64,000 nucleotides of DNA from Strongylocentrotus purpuratus (GCF_000002235.5 NW_022145604.1:4521577-4585576), one strand, 5' to 3'; positions 23,789 through 35,088 are shown, counted from the stretch's first letter. The notes: generated by a model from the letters alone, not told the origin. Program-made: numbers and translations.

Positions 23789-24295
23789 TTAAAGGTAATA
23801 CAAAGTTTTGGTATGGGGTCATGAATTTGGTTCAAATGAACAAATTGGAAGCATATGCGATCCTAAAATATTCAGTGATTGTTGTCACGGTTGAAATCGA
23901 GTCTAAAGTTATGAAATTGTAAATAATACACTTTTTATGTTGTATAGCTCCCTCTCAAGGTCAGTATTAATTAAGCTATAAAACAATGTTTCTTGAATAT
24001 AATCGACCGATTAGCTATTCCCATTTGGAAATTATATATCACAACTACATATTCTGAGATATTCATGGCCGCAGCTACCATCGTACGGCCGTAGGCGCTT
24101 TTTGAAATTTATCAAAATTTACCGGGAGCACCGGTAAATTTTTATATTCAATATTTGTCGAAAGCCGAAGTGTTTTAGGAGCTGAATTTTCTAGTGATTA
24201 TAATACATCCACAGGAGCATCCAAAAATATCAAAATTGTAAAGAAGCACTTCCAGCCAATTTTCAAAATTTCCCAAAACTTTGTATTACCTTTAA
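23789..24295. mobile_element. TTAA-flanked MITE
   Basis: TTAA at 23789-23792 and 24292-24295 encloses inverted ends AGGTAATACAAAGTTTTGG and CCAAAACTTTGTATTACCT. A TTAA target duplication is the hallmark of piggyBac-type elements, although these ends are not the usual piggyBac ones. No transposase ORF in about 500 bp. A short inner hairpin (ttaccgggagcaccggtaa) lies at about 24119. Confidence 0.85.
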
Positions 24296-24483
24296 GGGAC
24301 TGTCCACGTAGAATAGCTGACAGCTGAAAAATAAAATTCCTCATCATTTTCAAAAGTATTTCAATGATCTGCATTCTGTTTAATACTTAAACCATTGAAT
24401 GAGAGAATAAACGTGTGGAAACAATAAATTACCTCTGGGTTTATTGTGAAGGTTAAATATCATATATTTGCATTGAATTTTTT

Positions 24484-24620
24484 TAATTTGAATTGATCTT
24501 TATTAAAGAGAAACATTCACAATAGAATACAACAACAGCAAAAATGTCATATGAATGTGGAGACAGCTAGGAAAGCCAAAGGCTTTATTGGTGCTTCCAC
24601 CGAAACAGTAATACATATAA
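24484..24620 (-). mobile_element. LINE 3' end remnant
   Basis: The reverse complement ends aataaagatcaattcaaatt, with ccaataaagcctttggcttt further inside. This is similar to the 3' end of the full CR1-like element at 30060-30119 (tagcctttggctacaatgag ... aataaaataccttgaatt). Truncated; no ORF. Confidence 0.65.
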
Positions 24621-26139
24621 ATTGTTGTTTAAAAAGGTGATTACAAAAAAACAACTAATGCCTAAATAGAGGGGAAAAACAGAAACAAAAACCTGACCTT
24701 GTACAGAATTAAACTTTGTGTTGGATTAGAAATGATCTATATCTCCTTTTAAAAACGTTAATAGCCCAATATAACATATTACAAAGCATGAAATAAGTAC
24801 TATACTATAATATAAACTAGGGCATGTGGTACAGATTTTCCTTCACACGGATATGATGTTAGGACAAGAAAGGTCACTGAAATCATGTCATAAATGGGAA
24901 GTGTACTTTTGTAATTTGAGATCCAGAGATTTGGTGAATCGAGACACTTTAATGAAATTTAGACTATATCATCATAGCCTCAAGTAGCTTACCTCTATTT
25001 TGTTACGTATCGTAAATAATAAATCAGGAAGTTTTTTCACCTTAATCATACCAAAGACTTTGGAGTGTGTGAAATTGACACATACTGTAGTATGTCGTCC
25101 TTTACATCCGAGTTTTTTTTTCTTCATTTGAAATTTCTAACATAATTCATTTTAACATGGTCCCACCCTAAAATTTAAGTACAGACACCCTCCCCCACTC
25201 CCAGACTACTATACTACTTCTTATAATAATGACGACGATGATGATGATTAAGAGACAATAATGATGATGATGATGATGATGATAATAACAATGCTAATAT
25301 AATGCTTATAATAATAATATGATAATAATAACTATAGTTACTACTACTAATACTTTCTCTGATAAGATTATTTATACTAATATCAATAATTTAGAACAAG
25401 CCAAGAAAAATAATCTACCTCAAACATTTTGTTCATTTGTTAGTCAGCCGGGATACTATTTAATGTGATACTTTGTAGTAAGCGCAGTGGAGTATATTCA
25501 TTATAATAGCTGCGCTGCATCAAAAACAACACATTGTTGTTATTATTATCTACTCAAACTCTTTATCTTTAAATAGATCGGAAAAGTCAATGATCCATTA
25601 ACACAATTTATTCAGAATATTCCGTCATTTATTCCAAAACAATAAACACGTTAAACATCACGACAAAGACAGGAATTCCGAACTCGAAATGAACCTGTAA
25701 ATTCGTCCCATTGATGAGTAATATCCCCTGTGACCTGTATTATGAATTCAATTAAATTCATAAACAAGGTATGATATTATTGATTGTATTGTGTGTGCGC
25801 ACCTATGAAGGTTGCCCCTCTGACTAGCTCTGTAAAAGTGAACATTATTTCAGTTTTCATCGCACTGCACTTCATTTTAGTTTGCACCAGATATTATAGT
25901 GGACACCAAGGAACAACTTGAATGATTTTGTATTCTATTATTATCGTGATTTTCAAGAACTTTGGACGATATATTTTTCTGGCAGTCCCAGTAAGTGAAG
26001 TATATACAGCAACCATATTGACTCCACATGCCATCAGTGTCTAGCTACTGCAGTGTATTACTCTTCAGAGTGAATAGAAGGAGTCCTATTCATCCACGAG
26101 CAGTCTATATTGTCAAAGACTCAAAACTTGAACCTCACA
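24621..26139 (+). other. AT-rich DNA and probable 5' UTR of the LINE
   Basis: (GAT)n/(AAT)n at 25226-25330. The left boundary of the LINE is not visible; its 5' UTR probably occupies the last few hundred bases. The frame of the LINE ORF is closed by a TGA at 26071-26073. Confidence 0.4.
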
Positions 26140-29100
26140 ATGGATTGGATCAGGATAATCTCCATTAATCTACTTATCCTTCTTTTCTGCAATGAATGGA
26201 AAAAAAGTAGCTGCAATACCCCTGTGTGCTACACTAGTTCCAAACTACAGGGACCCCATACTATGCACAGAACCAAAACTCTAAAGTTTCTTGGTAACCG
26301 TGTGTTATACTATAGTAACTCTACATCAACGTTCCAGATATCTCTCACCATTTGCGAAGATGTCAGTCCTAACCCCGGACCCCATTCTGAATGTGAAAAG
26401 CAGTACCATAATATTAAAAATGATCCTCAAATAAGACTGACTGACAATTTCACGAGAACCATCGGTGCTGCAAAACTGAATAACCTGGGCCTGAATACCC
26501 CCCGGCTGAATAATGACGTTTGGAACAAAATTCATCAGCTGGGCATATCTAGGAAACGTAAAACACATCGAGGAACTAAAGGATGTGGGCGACTAAGGCG
26601 AGACAGGCAAGTCTTACCGATTCCAGTTATCATCAAACAAAGAAAAAAGACAACAGAACAAACACGAACCCTCTGCAGGCAAAATCTTTTACCTGTGAAA
26701 TTGGTCCTTTCATCAGTTGAGAAAGTGACCAACTTACTCCCCTCAGTATATGTTGTCAACCCGCAATCCCTCAACAACAAATTCGACGAATTCTACGCAG
26801 TATCTCATGAACTCCAGCCAGACATCATCTCTGTCAGTGAAACCTGGTTCCAAGGTTCAGATCCTGTACACACCTACCATATTCCAGAGTACCAAGTCTT
26901 TTCCAAGGGACGGGAAGGCAGACGTGGGGGAGGGGTTGCGACATACGTAAAATACGCCATGAACCCAAAGTCTTTTGAGATCCCAGTACCACGCGACCTT
27001 GAAGTTGTTTGGGTGCAGATTCGACCAAAGCGACTGCCACGAACAGTGTCCTCTATATTTGTAGCAACTGTATACTCACCGCCAAACATGAACAATGACA
27101 ATACTCTCGTAACCTACCTGACTGAAGCTGCTGACGACATCTTCAGAAATCATCCAGGGGCAGGAGTCATCATCAGTGGTGATATGAACCGTTTGAACTT
27201 GTTATCACTTATTATTGCCCACAGCATGAAACAGGTGGTGGACAAGCCTACACGACACAACATCATTCTGGATAAAATTGTTACCAATTTAAAACAGTTT
27301 TACCATCCGGTCGAAATGATAGCTCCGATCGGGCAAAGCGACCACAATGGCATCCTCCTGAAACCAAAGATCCTACCGCCCCGCCAGAACAAGACCAAGA
27401 TGAAGCAGGCTAGACCCATGAGAGAATCTAGCATACGCAGCTTCGGCAACTGGATCACGCACCATGACTGGTCTTCAGTATCAAATGTGCATGATGTCAA
27501 CGAGAAATGTGACCGTTTCTATAGCGAGTTGAACCCAGCGATTGACAGCCATTTCCCGATTAAGTCGGTTCGACTCCACGAAGATGACAAACCATGGATG
27601 ACCACCAAAATAAAATGCTTGATTCGCCAACGCCAACAACTGTTTAACTCGAGATCTCCAGATTGGACAAATATCCGAAATCAGATCCAAAGAGAAATTC
27701 AAAAGGCCAAAATTGACTTTTATCACAATCGCGTCCATCGATTAAAACAAGAGAATCCAAGTTCATGGTACCGGTATATCAAACTAATGACCTCAAACAA
27801 ATCCAACGAATTGCTCATAGATGTCCCAGGGGTTGATGAGGATGACCACATCGAAGTTGCCAATGCGATCAACACTCATCTTGTAAAGGTGGCGGAAGAC
27901 ATACCACCTCTGAGCCAGTCAAGTCTCCCTGCATACTTACCACTAAAAGAAACCAGTGCTCCGAAGGTGCATCTTTGGCAGGTCTACCAGGAACTTCGGA
28001 AGACCAAAGTTGGCAAGAGCTGCGGGCCTGATGGCATTTCCAGTCGCTTGGTTCGTGAATTCGCACTTGAACTTACGTCTCCAATTTGTGATATAATCAA
28101 TGCTTCTCTTGACCAAGGAATCGTTCCTCATCAATGGAAAATGTCCACCATAGTTCCATTACCTAAAACAACACCGCCTTCAATTGACAAGCTGAGACCC
28201 ATTGCACTCACCAGTCATTTCGCGAAACTTGCCGAACTCTTTGTTTGCAAGATGCTGCTCGCTGATATCAGTGGGAACATTGATCCCCATCAGTATGGAA
28301 ATCGGCCGGGCATGTCAACCTCTCATTACCTAGTAGATCTCCTGGAATATCTATATTCACATGCTGACAAGACGGGATACACATCAACAGTAGTGATGAC
28401 AGATTTTTCCAAGGCGTTTGACTTGGTTGACCACAATATTGCCATTGAGAAGATCTACACACTGGGTGCCAGACCACAACTGATACCATGGTTGTCCAGC
28501 TTTCTCTCGGAGCGGACGCAGCAAGTGAGATACCGTGGCAAACTTTCGGAACCAGTAGTGACAAATGCAGGTGTTCCACAGGGAACACGCTTGGGACCAG
28601 TACTTTTCCTTGCCCTAGTAAATGATGCATTAGACGAATCAACAACCTCCAGGTGGAAATACGTTGATGACTTGACGATAGCTGAAAGCCGAAAATCTAC
28701 AACAAGAAGTAACATATCGCAAGCTGTCCAGGAGTTGGAAATATGGTGTGAATCCACGCGCATGAAGCTAAACCCAGCTAAATGTCAGTTCTTTCAGATA
28801 TCATTCAGCAGACAACCCCCTAATCCCGAACCCATCACCATTTCAAATCAACCAATCCCAGAGTGCGTCCATGTAAAATTGCTAGGCGTTACCATCCAGA
28901 ATGACCTGAAATGGAACAAGCATGTCTGCGACGTTGTTTCAAGGTCAAGTAAAAAACTGTACATGCTCAGAACCCTCAAAAAGTTTGGACTTCCCGCAGA
29001 AGATTTACTTACCGTGTTCCAGTCGTACATCAGACCCATTACCGAATATTGCGCCCCAGTTTGGCATTCTTCCCTGACCTTAGCGGACTCCAACCAGATA

Positions 29101-29388
29101 GAAAGTATACAGAAAAGGGCCCTTCGCATCATTCTAGGCAGAGAGTTCCAAACGTATGAGAATGCACTAATAACTACAAAACTTACCACTTTGTCGGAAA
29201 GACGTGTCAAACTGTGTGTCAAGTTTGCCAAATCACTTGAGAAAAACTTTCCCCAATGGTTGCCCCCTAAGCAATCTGAACTCCGTGCACTACGTTTCAG
29301 TGACCAGTACAGGCCTGTGAAATGTAGAACAGAGCGCTATCGGAAAAGTGCTCTCCCATTTCTTGTGAGACTTTTAAACCAGAAATGA
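26140..29388 (+). CDS. CR1/L2-like non-LTR retrotransposon ORF: endonuclease + reverse transcriptase, intact
   Basis: Polyprotein that nicks target DNA and reverse-transcribes its own RNA at the nick. I start at ATG 26140 (cacaATGGA, good context); the frame is open from 26074 but has no earlier ATG. It has 1082 codons with no stop or frameshift. The N terminus has a hydrophobic segment (IRIISINLLILLFC, residues 4-17) and a 2A-like DVSPNPGP (74-81). The APE-type endonuclease spans about 205-405: NPQSLNNKF, SETW (Glu234), GDMN (Asp348, Asn350), SDHN (Asp401, His402). The reverse transcriptase spans about 610-900: CGPDGISS, DFSKAFD (Asp755), GVPQGTRLGPVLF, YVDD (843-844). A C-terminal YIRPITEYCAPVWHSSL and IQKRALRIILG are typical of CR1-like elements. 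There is no separate ORF1 upstream in the window. Confidence 0.93.
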   Translation: MDWIRIISINLLILLFCNEWKKSSCNTPVCYTSSKLQGPHTMHRTKTLKFLGNRVLYYSNSTSTFQISLTICEDVSPNPGPHSECEKQYHNIKNDPQIRLTDNFTRTIGAAKLNNLGLNTPRLNNDVWNKIHQLGISRKRKTHRGTKGCGRLRRDRQVLPIPVIIKQRKKTTEQTRTLCRQNLLPVKLVLSSVEKVTNLLPSVYVVNPQSLNNKFDEFYAVSHELQPDIISVSETWFQGSDPVHTYHIPEYQVFSKGREGRRGGGVATYVKYAMNPKSFEIPVPRDLEVVWVQIRPKRLPRTVSSIFVATVYSPPNMNNDNTLVTYLTEAADDIFRNHPGAGVIISGDMNRLNLLSLIIAHSMKQVVDKPTRHNIILDKIVTNLKQFYHPVEMIAPIGQSDHNGILLKPKILPPRQNKTKMKQARPMRESSIRSFGNWITHHDWSSVSNVHDVNEKCDRFYSELNPAIDSHFPIKSVRLHEDDKPWMTTKIKCLIRQRQQLFNSRSPDWTNIRNQIQREIQKAKIDFYHNRVHRLKQENPSSWYRYIKLMTSNKSNELLIDVPGVDEDDHIEVANAINTHLVKVAEDIPPLSQSSLPAYLPLKETSAPKVHLWQVYQELRKTKVGKSCGPDGISSRLVREFALELTSPICDIINASLDQGIVPHQWKMSTIVPLPKTTPPSIDKLRPIALTSHFAKLAELFVCKMLLADISGNIDPHQYGNRPGMSTSHYLVDLLEYLYSHADKTGYTSTVVMTDFSKAFDLVDHNIAIEKIYTLGARPQLIPWLSSFLSERTQQVRYRGKLSEPVVTNAGVPQGTRLGPVLFLALVNDALDESTTSRWKYVDDLTIAESRKSTTRSNISQAVQELEIWCESTRMKLNPAKCQFFQISFSRQPPNPEPITISNQPIPECVHVKLLGVTIQNDLKWNKHVCDVVSRSSKKLYMLRTLKKFGLPAEDLLTVFQSYIRPITEYCAPVWHSSLTLADSNQIESIQKRALRIILGREFQTYENALITTKLTTLSERRVKLCVKFAKSLEKNFPQWLPPKQSELRALRFSDQYRPVKCRTERYRKSALPFLVRLLNQK

Positions 29389-30119
29389 TCCTTGATTATC
29401 ACAAACTTGTTTTTACCCTATTTATGAATCTGGCTTAGATTAGATTAATAGTATAATTTACATACGTACATATTAAATTTCACTAGCTATGACTGTATAT
29501 TAAACATTTATTATATTTTCAATAGAAACACTGAACATTTGTTTACACTCATTTAATTTAGTGTTTTTTAAGTTTAATAATACCCTTTTTAATCAATTAA
29601 TTATTTGATACAACCCAAGCATACTTTATTGAACACTTGCCAGTTTACTTTTTATAATTCAGAACTTATAGCTATTTAATCACTTGTGAATTTGTATTGA
29701 TTTTTCATGTTTGTTCCTTTTGATTATACCTTTACTTGTATATTTAATAGAAAACTCATAACTCCTTTAATTAAACTTAATGAAAAATAATCATTTTTTA
29801 TCTTTTTTACCATCAGATACCACTCAAGTCACTTTACACAAAGCTTTAAATTTTGATGGAAAGTGGATAATAATATTTATATTTAAATTTTAAATTCCAA
29901 AATTGTCTTTGTTTGTAAGCAATATTTTTATAATGTTAGCATTATACATGTATAGTTACTTTCATTTGCTTTAATATTTATTTTTACAATATTGTGTATG
30001 ATTCCTTTTAATTTGTATGATGTTTTTAACGTTTTGAATTTTGTAAATTCATTTGTAATTTAGCCTTTGGCTACAATGAGTGAATAAAATACCTTGAATT
30101 GAATTGAATTGAATTGAAT
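29389..30119 (+). mobile_element. 3' UTR and tail of the CR1-like LINE
   Basis: About 730 bp of AT-rich sequence ending tagcctttggctacaatgag, aataaaatacc and a short (TTGAA)n tail at about 30093-30119. A short tandem tail in place of poly(A) is usual for CR1/L2-type elements. No target duplication recognised, also usual for CR1. Confidence 0.8.
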
Positions 30120-31748
30120 GATATTTGAAATGATTATATTGTTATAAATTAAGTGGGGGTCGCGGTAGTCGACGACAATTTAGTAACGGATGTCCACGAC
30201 AAATCTCCCTTTTTATTTCTGACTTTACCTTTTTCACATTTGCTTTTGTTCTTTAAATACGTTTACATTAATTTTGTTTTGTTTATCTTTCCACTATTTA
30301 TGTATATATCGTATTGTAAATAGATACTTTCATGAATTGTTTATATGATTTTAATTTGTGGAGTAAAGTTGAATTAAATGGAATACGGATGCCGGATGTG
30401 GTAGGGGTCACTATCACGAGTTTGGTACGGGCGGAGGACAGGCGTAAAGTAAAAGATTATTTGCTTTATTTACTTTTTAACTCTTTAAATAGACGACAAA
30501 TAATATATGCAAACACAAATATTATCTTGTGGTTTGGGATAGTCATTTAAAATTCTATTCGGCCAATGAACCCCTGTCAGAATTTGGTTGTCTACTATTG
30601 TTGCCATCTTTAGTGACGTAGCGCATCTTGCAGTTTCTGATACTTGGTTTTCATATCATGAAGTTGTCGTTATTCCAAAATGTATTTTGATAACACTAAA
30701 ATACTCTCGCGGCCTCTCGGTTCAAAGACGCTGTACTAGGTAGTCAAAATTGAGGGGGCATATGGAGTAGGCTGGGAGAGGAATCAGGGGATTTACTCCT
30801 TGCAACTCTATAGTGTCTGTAATGGAAACAAAATGTCGAACTTTTGAAGGGCGGAGGGGATCGGGAGAGGGGAGGGGGGGGGGGGGACTTGCGTGCATAT
30901 ACTTGCAAACTGCATAGTAGCATTATTCAAAACAATTTGTCGACACAATGACACAATACCCCTCTATTTATTCGTTGCGGAATGGGGGGGGGGGCATACT
31001 ACCTTATTGACTCCCCCCACCCCCCCCCTCCCACTCCGGGGTCAGAATGACCGCATGCGTGTTACCAAAATGTCCGGTTAAGGGGTACTTTTCGTTCGAC
31101 AAAGTCGGGCCCGAGAATTGTGAAAAAGGGGGTGTATTTGACTTTTCACCCAGAGATTTCTTTAAAAAGGGGGTGTTTTTCTTTTTTTCCCTCATCTCTT
31201 TGGACTCCTGAGAAATTATTCCGAATTTAGGGGGGTACATTGAGCATTTTTCCGAATGTAGGGGGGTCTCCAAGGCAGGAAAAGCCCGCGAAAAGCCCGC
31301 GAAAGGGGGGTTCGGAAGTGTTGGCAGTCCTCTGATAGGAGGTGCTTTCAAAAAGAGGGAACAAGCATACGCGTACCCTAAATAACACTGAGTGGGGGGG
31401 GGGGGGGGGCGGGCTGATATCATACAAAAAAAGTGCAAAAAACTGAAACATTCATTTATTAGCATTAGTACTAAATCATTGATTACTGATCCATTGATTT
31501 ATTAGTGTTAATTCATTGGCCCTCGCATGGTATGTTGATTTCCGTACATAACGGTCTGTAATAGTTAATATCAAAAACATAATAACATTTCATACCGACA
31601 GGAAAGATGGTCAGTGTGACGTCACTGCAATAGTTATTGATGGTTTTCGGAGAATATACAGGGTCAGATTTCGAGATCACGGATGTTCGGGAAAAAATGC
31701 TGGTCATTTATATACCGATACATTTCATCAGGCACTATGAAAATAACA
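30120..31748 (+). other. Intergenic stretch with DNA-transposon remnants
   Basis: No host gene. 30984-31410 is rich in G/C runs and phrases such as gggggtgtatttgac, which look like a decayed non-autonomous DNA transposon; the ends are not resolved. The proline-rich minus-strand ORF 31004-31465 is a product of these runs. Confidence 0.4.
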
Positions 31749-32264
31749 ACAGTCGTATGGAGGCATCGTAGTTGAGTGGTTTAACACTTGGCAGGAGATG
31801 TGCAGGTCGCGGGTTCGATCCCCGACACGGCATTTATGCCCTTGAGCAAGGCATTTTATCTACATTGCTTCTCTCCACCTGGTTGTTAAATGGTTATACC
31901 CGGAAGCAGGGGCGTAGACAACGGGGGGGATGAGGGGGATGCATCCCCCCCACCTCACAAGGTGGGGGGGATGGCATGTACAATCATCCCCCCCCAGGTT
32001 TTGGGGAATGATATTTGCTTACTTAATAAGTCATAATGATGATAATAATAGTAATAATAATAATGATAACAATTATAATATTAATAATAATAATAATAAT
32101 TATGATGATAATAATAATCCTCATCATTATTGTAATTGTGTTTATTGTTATTAGCCGCATTCACACGGTGAAAGCCAATTCAGACGGTAAAAAAAAAAAA
32201 AATCTTACAAGTATTTTGTGGTTATCTTGTGGTTTGGAAACCACAAGATAACCACAAGATTAAA

Positions 32265-32713
32265 CAGGCGCGGATCTACGGGGGGGGGGGGAGGTTAGGG
32301 GGTTTAAACCCCCCCCCCTTGGGCGGCCCAAAAAACAAACAAAACAAAAAAAGGGAAAAAAGAAAAAAAAAAAGAAAAAAAGAAAGAAAAAAGAACGCAC
32401 GCTGGAGAGAAACCCTTTCAAGTGCAAATATTGTGAGAAGATATTCAACTCATCTGGTAACTTAACCAAACACATGATAACTCTGGATATAACTGTGTAT
32501 GTAACTGTTACTTGATTTAAAAAGACGTTATCATGCACTGCTTTTTATGGTCTCCATTGTGTTAATAGATGCCAGGAAAACATCACTTATGGGGTTCAAA
32601 TAAACACCCCCAAAAAAATCGGCTCGCCGCTTCGCGGCTCGTGGACGATGCTCCGCATCGTCATTATTTTGGTCAACCCCCCCCCCCTTAGCAAAAAGCT
32701 AGATCCGCCCCTT
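32265..32713. mobile_element. Nested hAT-like element inside the one above
   Basis: Begins CAGGCGCGGATCTACGG and ends gctagatccgcccctt; the ends are imperfect inverted repeats. The flanking octamers do not match, so the boundaries are approximate. It contains ggctcgccgcttcgcggctc and gacgatgctccgcatcgtc hairpins and a zinc-finger relic. Confidence 0.55.
32396..32487 (+). pseudogene. C2H2 zinc-finger relic carried by the nested transposon
   Basis: In one frame: RTLERNPFKCKYCEKIFNSS then GNLTKHMITL. C-x2-C, 12 residues, then H-x3-L: a single C2H2 finger with its second His replaced by Leu, preceded by a linker resembling TGERPF. The surrounding frame is poly-Lys from an A-rich run, so it is a captured fragment, not a gene. 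Confidence 0.7.
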
Positions 32714-32761
32714 AGTCATCCCCCCCAGGTGTACGAACCTGTCTACGCCACTGCCCGGAAG

Positions 32762-33197
32762 GATGAAATAGTCATTGTAGTTTGCACAGCATCGTTAGCG
32801 TTTAAAAAATATGGCGCCTGGCTTGAAGGGTCCCCAGCGAGTGGAGAATGTGCATACATTTTTGTCAGCGAGAGAGAAACAGATGACCGGATTAATAAAT
32901 ATCTATACTTCTATTTTTATTTAGAGACATTGTCGATGTAGTAATCGCTATATAAACTCAGATTCTTATTCTTAATATTCTTATTCTTATTGTTGTTGTC
33001 GCTATTATTATCATAATCATATTTTTATTATAATTATTTTGAGAAATAAGAGACCTAGTCTTGAGGTTAGCTTCCCTGATTTATTTTTTCTACAAACCCC
33101 AAGTTCTTGTAAGATTCTCCTAATTTCCTTGTGCCTTTTTACTTTCTTAACTAGTTGAGAAGCTGTAGTTCCATCATTCATTTTTATTGATTATATT
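32762..33197 (+). other. SINE remainder and AT-rich DNA
   Basis: SINE 3' half to about 32990, then ATT/ATC-rich sequence. No gene. Confidence 0.5.
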
Positions 33198-33346
33198 GGC
33201 CCGAATTCACAACAGTGGTACAAAACCCCCCGGGGGTTTAAACCTGCTTTGTGAATCAGCAAATCAGAGGTTTAAACCTCGGAGGGGGGTTCTGTACCAC
33301 ACCCATGGTACAATCCCTCTTTGTACCACTGTTGTGAATTCGGGCC
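33198..33346. mobile_element. Short palindromic MITE with 27-bp inverted ends
   Basis: GGCCCGAATTCACAACAGTG (33198 on) and its exact complement ending at 33346. The perfect inverted match covers 27 bp. ATT flanks both sides, compatible with a 3-bp target duplication. The interior has further self-complementary GGTTTAAACC blocks. Confidence 0.85.
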
Positions 33347-34216
33347 ATTATGTTGATGTTTCTTTGGGGGAAATCAAAAGACAAGTAAAATAGTGATTTT
33401 GTATGGTGGTGTATAAGTACACCGTAAGTCGTTAAATTCAAAAAATCTATCCTGTATGTGCGTATTGGGTTACATACCCAGAATCCGGAGTTGAATCTTA
33501 AAGTTCATCGCAGCTTTGACACAACTCGAATTTAGACTAGCCCTAATGTTATTATCATGGTTATGGCGATAAACATTGAGCGTGTCTGGTATCCATAGCA
33601 ACGACAAGCAACAGGTGTGTGCGTGACCTCATTTGACCTTCTTGTTCGTGATATAATTTCCCCATCTGTAATGCTATATCCCCCCTACCAGACGAAATGT
33701 TCTATTTATAGCTTGGCAAGACCAAGGTATTTGGCCATTCGCTGTCCTATACGTTACCAAGAGGAAAAAAGAAAAATCAACAAAGTTTAAAACTGGAAGT
33801 GCTATTTTTACTAAATTATTTGGTCTAATTTAATCTTTAGTATAATTAAAACTAAAACCGGATGATGTTAACTGCAACTCGGCATATATTATCATCTTGA
33901 TCCTTGGACTTGTCCTCGTTTTGTTCCCGGGTTTTGTTTTTCCTCTCCAGAATCGTTTAGAGACGCAGTTCATAAGGCTTTCACAAAGATGGTGTCAAAT
34001 GCTTATCAGTTTGAAGGTTCTGACAGTACATTAAACCAATTATTATATCGAACATTGGACTTGTGTATGACATAAAAGATACTGTACTTGAGTGCATAAA
34101 AGCTTTAAAGGTCAAGTTATTGTTTATATTACAACGGCATGAAAGAAAGGTCAAACATACATGTACCACTATATACAGACCCATCATGCTGATGCAGATA
34201 GGGAGGAAGGGAGGGA

Positions 34217-34251
<35 letters not shown>

Positions 34252-34598
34252 GGGATTACCCAGAAATAAATTGTAAGCATGCCAGGTCGCAAGATCAGAT
34301 TTTAAAACAACCCCCTTCTTTCGAAATTCTTCCCTAACAATGTCTTATATTACCACGTCATTTCTTTTTTTCGAATATTATTTTCGAGAATTCTGTAAGA
34401 CGTTCTGGAGTTAACTTGACCTTTGAGTCCGGGTCAAAGCGTTGGAATTTCACGTCCAACGCCATGTCCTACAGCATTGAGTTACGTGACACCAAAGTGA
34501 AAGTTGTACAGTGTACACCCAACTCCTTGGTTCTATTACCTCCCTGATCTATGTATGTCAGTAATGTAGGCGAGGTGATAATAATCATGGGCTCTCTT

Positions 34599-34644
<46 letters not shown>

Positions 34645-35088
34645 CCTCCCTCTCCATCTCTCCCCTCTCCCTCCCCGCTCACACTGCCCCACCCTTCCCT
34701 CCCTCCTTCTCCCTCTCTCTCTTTTCTCTTCTTCCTCCCTTCCTCCCCCTTTATCCCCCCTCTCTCTACCGTAAAAAAAAAATTCAATAAGCTATTTTTT
34801 ATCTTATTTCTCCCCCCCCTCTCTCTCTCTCTCTCTTTAATTTCGCCCCTGTGTTCTTCAGGGGGCAGTGCCACCCTCCAAATATGCTAATACACGCAAC
34901 TGCTTCGCCAACGTGCCCCATATACATGTATCAAATCTCTCCACGCCTATAATAAAACCATCATACCCTCGCGCCTCATATTTATCCATAAATAGTCTGC
35001 GCCCCTATTTCCCTACCATGCCTGTAAACATAATCAGATCCGGGATTCTCTGAAAGGGACAAACGTCTCAAAAAGTGGTGATGGTGAG
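33347..35088 (+). other. Intergenic stretch with simple repeats
   Basis: GTATCCATAGCAAC at 33589-33602 matches the RFX X-box consensus exactly. (GA)n plus G run at 34219-34254. (CT)n at 34600-34760 and 34810-34840. No gene seen. Confidence 0.4.
33589..33602 (+). promoter_or_regulatory. X-box-like (RFX) motif
   Basis: GTATCCATAGCAAC fits GTHNYYATRRNAAC at all positions. No gene start is recognised nearby. Confidence 0.2.

Larger units (their letters stand above)
31899..32761. mobile_element. hAT-type non-autonomous element with perfect 8-bp TSD
   Basis: CCCGGAAG is repeated at 31899-31906 and 32754-32761. The element ends are CAGGGGCGTAGACA (31907) and TGTCTACGCCACTG (to 32753). No transposase. 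The interior has (AAT)n, a perfect hairpin at 32219-32252 (GGTTATCTTGTGGTTT and its complement) and a second inserted element. Confidence 0.9.
31752..32990 (+). repeat. tRNA-derived SINE, split by a hAT-type element
   Basis: Head gtatggaggcatcgtagttg with A-box-like agttgagtgg, perfect B box GGTTCGATCC (31813-31822), core gcccttgagcaaggcatttt and ctctccacctgg, then a break at 31899. The SINE body resumes after 32761 (gatgaaatagtcattgtag) and ends gctatataaactcagattc with an (ATTCTT)n tail at about 32955-32990. The 863-bp block in between is the insertion described separately. Confidence 0.8.

Noticed and set aside
26110..26139. Start of the LINE ORF at 26110
   Set aside because: That codon is TTG; the first ATG in frame is 26140, in good context.
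31004..31465. 153-codon proline-rich minus-strand ORF
   Set aside because: Translation of G/C runs in transposon remnants.
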